From: Streptomyces sp. NBC_00358
GTDB lineage: Bacteria > Actinomycetota > Actinomycetes > Streptomycetales > Streptomycetaceae
DNA: 64,000 nucleotides
Direction: 5' to 3'
Assembly (NCBI RefSeq): GCF_036099295.1
Contig: NZ_CP107976.1
Span: 3,038,001-3,102,000, forward strand
The notes beneath the pieces were generated by a model. That model saw only the letters and a list, made by a program, of their open reading frames with translations. It was not told where the DNA came from and did not search any database. The number at the start of each line of letters is the position of its first letter. Position 1 is the first letter of the stretch. The position numbers and the translations under genes were made by a program. Positions 26,496-33,648 of this stretch are shown piece by piece.

Positions 26496-26532
26496 AGCAC
26501 GGGGGCAGTCTGGCACATACCACCCCCGTGCT
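26496..26532 (-). terminator. Hairpin terminator of the ureAB-ureC-aguA-tetR operon
   Basis: AGCACGGGGG and CCCCCGTGCT form a perfect 10-bp stem with a 17-base loop, about 120 bases beyond the tetR stop. The gap 26262-26652 otherwise holds only the cimA-proximal hairpin. Confidence 0.6.
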
Positions 26533-26652
26533 CACAGGGTGTCTCAGGATGCGAGCACTGGGCTACAAGCCGTCGCGACCGCGCGCGCCCGGCGCGCGGC
26601 TCGTCCGGGCCGGACCTGCCCGAACGCCCGGCCGGTCGTCCGCGAACGCCGT

Positions 26653-27243
26653 TCAGACCAGTGCCTCGTCGAGGAACTCCCGTACGTGGGAAAGGACTTG
26701 GTCGCGGCCGGTGCCGCGCAGGCCGATCGCCACATGGATCGAGAAGCCGTCGAGCAGGGCGCGCAGCCGGGCGCCGAAGCGGTCCGGGTCGACGGGGCGG
26801 AACTCGCCGCGCGAGACGCCCTCGGCGAGCAGCGCGACGAGGTCCCGGTGCCAGGCGCCCTCGATGGCGACCTGTCGTTCGCGGGCGTCGTCGTCGGCGT
26901 TCTGGGAGTGGTTCCAGACCTCGAGCCACAGGGTCCAGTGCGGGTCCCGGTGGCCGTCGGGGACGTACAGGTCGACGTAGGCGTCCAGGCGCTCGCGGGC
27001 GGTTCCACGCGCGGCGAGCAGCCGGCCGCGCTCGGCGCCGAGGCGGCCCTCGCTCCACTCCAGGGTGCGCAGCAGCAGCTCGTCCTTGGAGCGGAAGTAG
27101 TAGAGGAGGTGGCCGCTGCTCATGCCGACCTCACGGCCGAGCGCCGCCATGGTGAGCTTCTCCAGACCGCGCTCGGCGATCATCTCCATGGCGACGGCGA
27201 GGACCTCCTCGCGCGGTGGCGCGTTCTTCCGCGCACCGGCCAT
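26653..27243 (-). CDS. TetR/AcrR family regulator of the nitrogen locus
   Basis: 196 residues. N-terminal helix-turn-helix at about 12-58 (AERGLEKLTMAALGREVGMSSGHLLYYFRSKDELL) and a ligand-binding C-terminal helical domain containing WTLWLEVWNH. It is last in a run of same-strand genes (15 bases after the agmatine deiminase stop), so it is probably autoregulated with the operon. The dyad GTTAGAG-CATCA-CTCTAAA in the divergent promoter at 30761 is its most likely operator. The ligand could be a polyamine, guanidino or ureido compound (inference from the neighbours). Confidence 0.88.
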   Translation of the reverse strand: MAGARKNAPPREEVLAVAMEMIAERGLEKLTMAALGREVGMSSGHLLYYFRSKDELLLRTLEWSEGRLGAERGRLLAARGTARERLDAYVDLYVPDGHRDPHWTLWLEVWNHSQNADDDARERQVAIEGAWHRDLVALLAEGVSRGEFRPVDPDRFGARLRALLDGFSIHVAIGLRGTGRDQVLSHVREFLDEALV

Positions 27244-27258
27244 CCGTGACTCCCGTTT

Positions 27259-28296
27259 TCAGGCCTTCGGCTGCTGCTGGGTGATGCAGTGAATGCCACC
27301 GCCACCCGCGAAGATCGTACGTGCGTCCACCAGCGTCACGGTCCGCTCGGGGAAGAGCCGGCGGAAGATGCCCGCCGCGGTCTCGTCCCGCGGGTCGTCG
27401 AAGCCGCACAGGACGACGCCGCCGTTGCAGAGGTAGTGGTTGATGTAGGAGTAGTCGGCCCAATGGCCGTCGGCCTCCAGGACGGTGGGGGCCGGGACCT
27501 CGACGACCTCGATACGGCGTCCGCGCGCGTCGGTCTGCGCCCTGAGCAGCCCGATGATCTCCCGGCTCAGCTCGTGGTCGGGATGCGCGGGGTCCTGCTG
27601 GGAGTGCGCGACGATCACGCCGGGCCGGGCGAAGGCGGCGACGATGTCGACGTGGCCGAGCGTGCCGAAGCCGTACGGGGGGTAGTCGCCGGTCAGGCCG
27701 CGCGGCAGCCAGATCGCCTTCTCGGTGCCGAGCTGGGCGTGGATCTCCGCCTCGACCTGCTCGCGGGTCCAGCCGGGGTTGCGCTCGGGACCGAGCTGCA
27801 CGGTCTCGGTGAGCAGCACGGTGCCCTCGCCGTCGACGTGGATCGCGCCGCCCTCGTTCACCAGCCGGGAGGCGTACGTCCTCGCCCCCGCCAGGTCCGC
27901 GACCGCGGCGCCGATCTTCGCGTCGTGCTCCCAGCGGGCCCAGGACTGGGCGCCCCAGCCGTTGAACGTCCAGTCCACGGCGGCGAGTTCGCCCTGCCCG
28001 TTGGTGAGGAAGGTGGGGCCGATGTCGCGCATCCAGGCGTCGTCGAGTTCCCGCTCGACGGTGTCGATGCCGGGGCCGAGGAGTTCGGCGGCCGCCGCGG
28101 TCTGGCCCGGACCGCACACCACGGTGACGGGTTCGAAGCGGCGGACCGCGCGGGCCACCGCCGCCCAGGCCGCGCGGGACTCCGCGAGATCGTCCGGGTT
28201 GTCGAAGGTGGGGTTGGGGCCCGGCCACGCCATCCAGGTGCGCTCGTGCGGGGTCCACTCGGCGGGCATACGGAAACCGTCGGCGGCAGCAGACAT
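27259..28296 (-). CDS. aguA: Agmatine deiminase family enzyme
   Basis: 345 residues, a guanidino-modifying enzyme of the peptidyl-arginine-deiminase (PPAD/AguA) family. Converts agmatine to N-carbamoylputrescine and ammonia. Conserved WMAWPGPNPTF near the start, DDAWMRDIGPTF (substrate Asp/Arg region), GHVDIVAAF (catalytic His) and the C-terminal GGGGIHCITQQQP with catalytic Cys337. ATG at 28296 is chosen because AAGGAA lies 8 bases upstream; the frame stays open much further but overlaps ureC. It sits 26 bases after ureC and 15 before tetR. No N-carbamoylputrescine amidohydrolase (AguB) is beside it, which is unusual for an agmatine route. Confidence 0.92.
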   Translation of the reverse strand: MSAAADGFRMPAEWTPHERTWMAWPGPNPTFDNPDDLAESRAAWAAVARAVRRFEPVTVVCGPGQTAAAAELLGPGIDTVERELDDAWMRDIGPTFLTNGQGELAAVDWTFNGWGAQSWARWEHDAKIGAAVADLAGARTYASRLVNEGGAIHVDGEGTVLLTETVQLGPERNPGWTREQVEAEIHAQLGTEKAIWLPRGLTGDYPPYGFGTLGHVDIVAAFARPGVIVAHSQQDPAHPDHELSREIIGLLRAQTDARGRRIEVVEVPAPTVLEADGHWADYSYINHYLCNGGVVLCGFDDPRDETAAGIFRRLFPERTVTLVDARTIFAGGGGIHCITQQQPKA

Positions 28297-28322
28297 GGGG
28301 TGTTCCTTACAGGCTGTGTCCA

Positions 28323-30032
28323 TCAGAGGAAGTACAGGCGGTTGAGGGAGACCGAGTCGGCGGCCTCGGAGCGCAGCGGGTCGCCGTCGAGGGTGACCAG
28401 GCCGGTGCGCTGGTCGACGTCGACCGCTCCGGTACGGGAGTTGAGGCGCAGGTCGGCGGGGCCGATGCCGCGGGTGCCGCGGACCGCGACGCGGCGCCGG
28501 CGGGTCGGCATGGTGTCGTTGCCCTGGTCGAGGGCCGCCTGGGCGACGAACGCCACCGAGATCTCGGCCGGAGTCGCGCCGTGCGCGCCGAACTGCGGCC
28601 CGAGGACCAGGGGTTCGCAGGTGTCGGTGGCGGCGTTCGGGTCGCCGACGACTCCGTAGGCCGGGAAGCCGGACTTCAGGACGAGCTGCGGTTTGGCGCC
28701 GAAGTACTCGGGGCGCCACAGCACGATGTCGGCGAGCTTGCCGGTCTCGATGGAGCCGACCTCGTGGGCGAGGCCGTGCGCGATGGCCGGGTTGATGGTC
28801 AGTTTGGCCATGTAGCGCAGGACGCGTTCGTTGTCGTGGTCCTCGGGCGCGCCGAACTGGGCCTTCATCTTCCCGGCCATGGCGAAGGTCCGGCGCACGG
28901 TCTCACCGGCGCGGCCCATGCCCTGCGCGTCCGAGGAGGTGATGCCGATGGCGCCCAGGTCGTGCAGCACGTCCTCGGCGCCCATGGTCCCGGCGCGGAT
29001 GCGGTCGCGGGCCATGGCGGCGTCACCGGGCAGGTCGGTCTTCAGGTCGTGGACGGAGACGATCATGCCGTAGTGCTCGGCGACCGCGTCCCGGCCGAAG
29101 GGCAGGGTCGGGTTGGTGGAGGAGCCGATGACGTTCGCGACGCCCGCCATCTTCAGCACGTTCGGGACGTGGCCGCCGCCGCAGCCCTCGATGTGGAAGG
29201 CGTGGATGGTGCGCCCGTCGAGCACCCCGAGGGTGTCCTCGACGGACAGGCACTCGTTCAACCCGTCGCTGTGCAGGGCGACTTGGACGTCGTGTTCCTC
29301 GGCGACCCGCAAGGCCGTGTCCAGGGCCCGGGTGTGCGCGCCCATGTCCTCGTGGACCTTGAAGCCGCTCGCCCCGCCCTCGGCGAGCGCCTCGATCAGG
29401 GGAGCGCCGTCGGAGGACGAACCCCGGCCCAGGAAGCCGATGTTGACCGGCCAGGCGTCGAAGGCGCCGAAGGCGTGGCGCAGCGCCCAGGGGGAGTTGA
29501 CGCCGACGCCCCACACCGGGCCGAACTCCTGGCCGATGATCGTGGTGACGCCGGAGGCGAGCGAGGCCTCCATGATGCGCGGCGAGAGCAGGTGGACGTG
29601 GGTGTCGACCGCTCCGGCGGTGGCGATGAGTCCCTCGCCGGAGACGATCGAGGTGCCGGTACCGACGACGACGTCGACGCCGTCGAGGGTGTCGGGGTTG
29701 CCGGCCCGCCCGATCGAGCAGATCCGGCCCTCGCGGATGCCGATGGACACCTTCCGGATGCCCTGGACGGCGTCGATCACCACCACGTTGCTGATGACGA
29801 CGTCGCAGGTGTCCCGGACGGCGGCGGCCTTGAGGTGCAGCCCGTCGCGGGCGGTCTTGCCGAATCCGGCGAGGAACTCGTCGCCGGGGAGCTGGGAGTC
29901 GGACTCGACGCGGACGGTCAGCCCGGAGTCGCCGAGCCTGATCCGGTCGCCGGCGCGGGGGCCGTGCGTGGCGGCGTACTCGTAGGGGGTGAGGCGGCGG
30001 GGCTCCGCGGGGTGGCCTCCGGGACGGCTCAT
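28323..30032 (-). CDS. ureC: Divergent urease alpha subunit (urease-like amidohydrolase)
   Basis: 569 residues, the usual UreC length. The binuclear nickel site is complete: H145 and H147 (DTHVH), the lysine that becomes carbamylated K225 with H227 (GFKVHEDMG), H254 (ALHSDGLNE), H280 (FHIEGCGGGH) and D368 (TSSDAQGMGR). The mobile active-site flap, VCHHL in classical ureases, reads SVHDL here: the flap Cys is Val327, the key His328 is kept and the next His is Asp329. The ATGA junction overlaps ureAB by 4 bases. The maturation genes ureD, ureE, ureF and ureG are absent from the window. It could be a weak urease or an enzyme for substituted ureas. Confidence 0.9.
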   Translation of the reverse strand: MSRPGGHPAEPRRLTPYEYAATHGPRAGDRIRLGDSGLTVRVESDSQLPGDEFLAGFGKTARDGLHLKAAAVRDTCDVVISNVVVIDAVQGIRKVSIGIREGRICSIGRAGNPDTLDGVDVVVGTGTSIVSGEGLIATAGAVDTHVHLLSPRIMEASLASGVTTIIGQEFGPVWGVGVNSPWALRHAFGAFDAWPVNIGFLGRGSSSDGAPLIEALAEGGASGFKVHEDMGAHTRALDTALRVAEEHDVQVALHSDGLNECLSVEDTLGVLDGRTIHAFHIEGCGGGHVPNVLKMAGVANVIGSSTNPTLPFGRDAVAEHYGMIVSVHDLKTDLPGDAAMARDRIRAGTMGAEDVLHDLGAIGITSSDAQGMGRAGETVRRTFAMAGKMKAQFGAPEDHDNERVLRYMAKLTINPAIAHGLAHEVGSIETGKLADIVLWRPEYFGAKPQLVLKSGFPAYGVVGDPNAATDTCEPLVLGPQFGAHGATPAEISVAFVAQAALDQGNDTMPTRRRRVAVRGTRGIGPADLRLNSRTGAVDVDQRTGLVTLDGDPLRSEAADSVSLNRLYFL

Positions 30033-30733
30033 CGCTCGACCTCCTGGTCGCGGATTTCCGGTACGCCCAGGTATCCGCAGGCCGCGGCCCTGCGCAGGGC
30101 CTCTTCCCTCGCTCCGGGCGCGTCCAGCGGGCCGTCGACCAGACCGGCGAAGCCGATCGCGACGCGGGCTCCGCCGATGGGCAGCAACCCCACCTCGGCG
30201 CTCTCCCCCGGGCCGAAGCGGACGGACGAGCCGGCGGGGACGGCCAGTCGCATGCCGTAGGCGGCCGGCCGGTCGAAGTCGAGCCGCGGGTTGACCTCGA
30301 AGAAGTGGAAGTGGGAGGTGACGGAGACCGGCACGCTCGCGGTGTTGGTGACCGTCAGCCGCAGGACCGCGGCGGGTTCGGTGTGCGCGGGCGCCGGCAG
30401 CAGCGCGCCCGGGGCCCGGTCGCCGAGTCCGCCGCCGATGGGGTCGGAGACGACCGCGAGCCGGGAGCCGTCGTCGAAGACGGCCTCCACGTGCACCTCG
30501 GTGACGACGTCCGCCACGCCGGGCAGCACGTCGTCGGGGCCGAGGACGGACCGGGCCGCCTCGATGGCCTCGGCCAGCCGCCCCCCGTCGCGGGCGGTCT
30601 CGCAGACGGTGTCCGCGATCAGCGCGGTGGCCTCGGGCACGTTGAGCCGCAGTCCGCGCGCCCTGCGGGCGCGGGCCAGCTCGGCGGCCGAGAACAGCAG
30701 CAGTCGGTCACGTTCGGTGGGGGTCAGTCTCAC
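30029..30733 (-). CDS. ureAB: Fused urease gamma/beta subunit
   Basis: 234 residues, combining UreA (about 1-100: MRLTPTERDRLLLFSAAELA, LNVPEATALI) and UreB (about 120-225: SVTSHFHFFEVNPRLDFDR, YGMRLAVPAGSSVRFGPGE) in one chain, as in some other bacteria. These subunits frame the UreC active site. GTG start with GAGGAGG upstream. First gene of the minus operon ureAB-ureC-aguA-tetR, whose promoter faces the NCS1 permease across 164 bases. The typical VVSDPI linker joins the two parts. Confidence 0.92.
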   Translation of the reverse strand: MRLTPTERDRLLLFSAAELARARRARGLRLNVPEATALIADTVCETARDGGRLAEAIEAARSVLGPDDVLPGVADVVTEVHVEAVFDDGSRLAVVSDPIGGGLGDRAPGALLPAPAHTEPAAVLRLTVTNTASVPVSVTSHFHFFEVNPRLDFDRPAAYGMRLAVPAGSSVRFGPGESAEVGLLPIGGARVAIGFAGLVDGPLDAPGAREEALRRAAACGYLGVPEIRDQEVER

Positions 30734-30760
30734 GCCACGACACCTCCTCGCCTTCCTCCA

Positions 30761-30780
30761 GTTAGAGCATCACTCTAAAC
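30761..30780. promoter_or_regulatory. Candidate TetR operator in the urease/permease promoter
   Basis: TTAGAG and CTCTAA (6-bp perfect arms, 5-base spacer CATCA) inside GTTAGAGCATCACTCTAAAC. It lies 30 bases upstream of ureAB, between divergent transcripts. Confidence 0.65.
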
Positions 30781-30831
30781 GTCGGATTCATGGAAGGGAA
30801 ACATTGACGGACCAGCATCGGAGGCGCCACA

Positions 30832-30848
30832 TTGAACGTCGCTCTAAC
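30832..30848. promoter_or_regulatory. Second, half-degenerate TetR-type site near the permease
   Basis: TTGAACGTCGCTCTAAC keeps one half-site (GCTCTAAC) of the first operator, with a weakened partner, about 50 bases before the permease ATG. Confidence 0.45.
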
Positions 30849-30897
30849 TCTTGGTGCTGACCGCACCACGCCAGGCGGCCGTCAAAGGAGACCAGCC

Positions 30898-32331
30898 ATG
30901 CCGATCGAACAGCGCGGAGTCGACACGATCCCCGACGAGGAACGCACCAGCGGACCCCGCGACCTGGTGTCGATCCTGCTCGGTTCCAACCTCTGCCTCG
31001 GCGTGATCATCTTCGGCTGGCTGCCGCCCTCGTTCGGGCTCGACTGGTGGTCCTCCGTGAGCTCGATCGTGGCAGGCACGGTCGTCGGGACCGCGCTCAC
31101 CGCGCCGCTGGCCCTGGTCTCGCTGCGCACCGGCACCAACCTCTCCACCTCCTCCGGCGCGCAGTTCGGCGTCCGCGGACGGCTGGTCGGCTCGGTCGTC
31201 GGCCTGCTCCTCGCCCTCGGCTACACCGCGCTGACCGTGTGGATCGGCGGCGACGTGATGGTGGGCGTCCTCGGCCGCCTCTTCGGCCTGGAGGCGAACG
31301 GCCTGGCGTACGCCGTCGTGTACGCGCTGCTGGCCGCCGCCACCGTCGCGGGCGCCGTCTACGGCTACCGGGTGCTGCTCACCATGTCCCGCGCCCTCTC
31401 GATCGGCATGACGGCCCTGCTGGTGGTCGGCGTGATCGCGTACGCCCCGCACTTCAGCACCGCTGCGCTCCCGGAGGCCGGCGGCTATCTGCTCGGCTCG
31501 TTCTGGCCCACCTGGCTGCTCGCGGCGGTGGCGGCGGGCCTGTCAGGACCGATCGCGTTCATCACGCTGCTCGGCGACTACACCCGCTACATCTCCCCCG
31601 AGCGCCACTCCTCCCGCACGGTCCTGCACGGCACCTGGCTCGGCCTGATCGCCGGTCTGCTGGTTCCCCAGCTCTTCGGCACCTTCACGGCGTACGGGGC
31701 CCGCGCGGCCCTGGACTACGCGGGCCCGCTGGTGTCCGCCTCCCCCGGCTGGTATCTGGTCCCCCTGCTGCTCGCCGCCTCCGCGGGCTCGGTGGGCAAC
31801 GCCGGCCTGATGCTCTACTCGATGGGCCTCGACCTCGACGCGATCCTGCCCCGCGCCTCGCGCGCCCGTGCCACCTGCGCGGTCGCCGTCGTCGCCATGC
31901 TCTGCGTGTTCGTCGGCCACTACGCCTGGAACGCCCAGTCGGCGATGACGTCCTTCGTCCTGCTGCTGACCGCGATCGGCACCCCGTGGGCGGTCATCAC
32001 CCTGATCGGCTTCGTCCGCTGCCGCGGCGTCTACGACCCCGACGCCCTCCAGGTCTTCAACCGCCGCTCCCACGGCGGCGTCTACTGGTACAAGGCCGGC
32101 TGGAACCTCCGGGCCACGGCGGCCTGGGCCCTGGGCGCCTTCGTCGGTCTGCTGGCCGTGTCCCTGCCGTCGTACGAGGGCCCGCTGCTGTCCCTGACCG
32201 GCGGGGTGGACTGCAGCTTCGTCCTGTCCGGCCTGGTCGGCGGCATCGTCTACCTGGCGCTCACGGCGAAGGAGACGTCACACCGGGTCGAGCCCCGGCA
32301 GGAACCGGCTCGCGCCGAAAGCAGGCTTTAG
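30898..32331 (+). CDS. NCS1-family permease (cytosine/purine/allantoin type)
   Basis: 477 residues, about 12 membrane helices. Proton- or cation-coupled importer of the nucleobase-cation-symport-1 family (substrates include cytosine, purines, allantoin, hydantoins). Typical N-terminal segment PRDLVSILLGSNLCLGVIIFG, TNLSTSSGAQFGVRG, and LLGDYTRYISPER after TM6. The ATG at 30898 has AAAGGAGA upstream; the frame extends 22 codons further without a site. Divergent from the urease-like operon and flanked by the shared TetR-type dyads, so it probably imports that pathway's substrate. Its last 54 bases overlap the convergent KamA-like gene. Confidence 0.9.
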   Translation: MPIEQRGVDTIPDEERTSGPRDLVSILLGSNLCLGVIIFGWLPPSFGLDWWSSVSSIVAGTVVGTALTAPLALVSLRTGTNLSTSSGAQFGVRGRLVGSVVGLLLALGYTALTVWIGGDVMVGVLGRLFGLEANGLAYAVVYALLAAATVAGAVYGYRVLLTMSRALSIGMTALLVVGVIAYAPHFSTAALPEAGGYLLGSFWPTWLLAAVAAGLSGPIAFITLLGDYTRYISPERHSSRTVLHGTWLGLIAGLLVPQLFGTFTAYGARAALDYAGPLVSASPGWYLVPLLLAASAGSVGNAGLMLYSMGLDLDAILPRASRARATCAVAVVAMLCVFVGHYAWNAQSAMTSFVLLLTAIGTPWAVITLIGFVRCRGVYDPDALQVFNRRSHGGVYWYKAGWNLRATAAWALGAFVGLLAVSLPSYEGPLLSLTGGVDCSFVLSGLVGGIVYLALTAKETSHRVEPRQEPARAESRL

Positions 32332-33618
32332 ATCGCTGAACCAGGTGGCGCGCTCGTCGTACGCGGCGAAGAAGGGCCGTCCCACCAGGTCCGGATCGCG
32401 GGCCTGGATGAGGTGCAGCACGAAGACCTTCTCCCCGGCCACCTCCGCCGTCCCGTCCACGCAGACCTTGCCCGGCATCGCCGACATGACCGGGCCGCGC
32501 ACGGTCCGCGCGAGGCCGGACACCTGGGCGTAGGCGTCGCGGAAGATCTGGTGGCCGCGGGCCAGCGGCACCCCGAAGTAGCCCTGCGGGCCGGTGTCCC
32601 GCTCCACGAACTGGTAGTAGGGCACCGCCCCGAGCGAGGTCGTCTCGTTCCACAGCTCGGCCCACGCCCCGGCACTGTCGTTGATCCCCCTGACCAGCGG
32701 TCCCTGGCAGCGGATCACGGCTCCCGTGTCGCGCAGCCGGCGCATCGCCTCGCGCACGGCCGGGGGCCGCAGTTCCTGGGGATGCGTGAAGTGGGCCATC
32801 AGCGCGAGGTGGCGGCCGCTCGCCACCACCTTCTCCAGCAGCCGCAGCAGTTCGTCGGCGTCGCGGTCGGTGAGGAAGCGGTACGGCCAGAAGGCCAGCG
32901 CCTTGGTGCCGATACGGATCGAGCGGACCGTGTCGATCTCCAGGAGCGGTTCGACGTACCGGCGCAGCACCTCGGTGCTCATCACCATCGGGTCGCCGCC
33001 CGTGATGAGCGCGCTGGTGACCTCCGGGTGGGCGCGGAGATAGGCGGACGTGGTGGCGATGTCGTCGGTGGCGATGCGCAGGTCGGACTCCCCGACGAAC
33101 TGGGGCCAGCGGAAGCAGTACGTGCAGTACGCGTGGCAGGTCTGGCCCTGGCGCGGGAAGATCAGCACCGTTTCCGGGTACTTGTGCTGGAGACCGGGGA
33201 GGCGCCGGCCCTCGAACACGGGGACGTTGGCGTCGAGCTGGCCCGAGGGATGCGGGTTGAGCTTCATCCGGATCTCGTGGGCCGCGCGCAGCACGTCGGC
33301 CTTCGGGGCCTCCTGCGCGAGCAGGTCGGCCATCTGCTTGAGGTCCGGCTCGGGCAGCATCTCGGCCTGCGGGAACGTCAGCCGGAAGATCGGGTCGTCG
33401 GGTACGGCCGTCCAGTCGATCAACTCGTCGACCACATAGGAGTTCGTACGGAACGGCAGGACGGCCGCGACGGCCCGCAGGGCGAGTCGCCCGTCGGGCG
33501 GCAGTGACACGCGCTGGAGCAGGCCGTCCAGGTCACGTGGCGTGAAGGCACGGAAGCGGGGGCTCGTGCCGGAGGATCGGGGGCTCGCGTTCGGAGCCGG
33601 GTGGAGCGCAGAACCCAT
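32278..33618 (-). CDS. KamA-family radical SAM protein (lysine 2,3-aminomutase-like)
   Basis: 446 residues. Radical SAM/PLP aminomutase family. The [4Fe-4S] motif is C-x3-C-x2-C in CHAYCTYCF, and the SAM-binding ITGGDP corresponds to the TGGDPL of LAM. The usual PLP-lysine region near the C-terminus is reduced to AMPGKVCVDG, still with a lysine. It may convert lysine to beta-lysine, but the divergent C-terminal part and the N-terminal extension place it in a side branch, so another amino acid is possible. Its stop lies within the convergent permease gene (54-bp tail overlap). It follows the PLD-like gene by 30 bases on the same strand, probably co-transcribed. Confidence 0.85.
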   Translation of the reverse strand: MGSALHPAPNASPRSSGTSPRFRAFTPRDLDGLLQRVSLPPDGRLALRAVAAVLPFRTNSYVVDELIDWTAVPDDPIFRLTFPQAEMLPEPDLKQMADLLAQEAPKADVLRAAHEIRMKLNPHPSGQLDANVPVFEGRRLPGLQHKYPETVLIFPRQGQTCHAYCTYCFRWPQFVGESDLRIATDDIATTSAYLRAHPEVTSALITGGDPMVMSTEVLRRYVEPLLEIDTVRSIRIGTKALAFWPYRFLTDRDADELLRLLEKVVASGRHLALMAHFTHPQELRPPAVREAMRRLRDTGAVIRCQGPLVRGINDSAGAWAELWNETTSLGAVPYYQFVERDTGPQGYFGVPLARGHQIFRDAYAQVSGLARTVRGPVMSAMPGKVCVDGTAEVAGEKVFVLHLIQARDPDLVGRPFFAAYDERATWFSDLKPAFGASRFLPGLDPV

Positions 33619-33648
33619 TGGTGCCGGAGCCTCTATTCCGCTCTTCCG

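Noticed and set aside
26450..26518. 22-residue frame with Val-Leu and Ile-Ile as a cimA leader peptide
   Set aside because: Its start lies inside the hairpin at 26496-26532, its branched-chain codons are dispersed and it stops more than 50 bases before the U-tailed stem; weaker than the ilvB leader.
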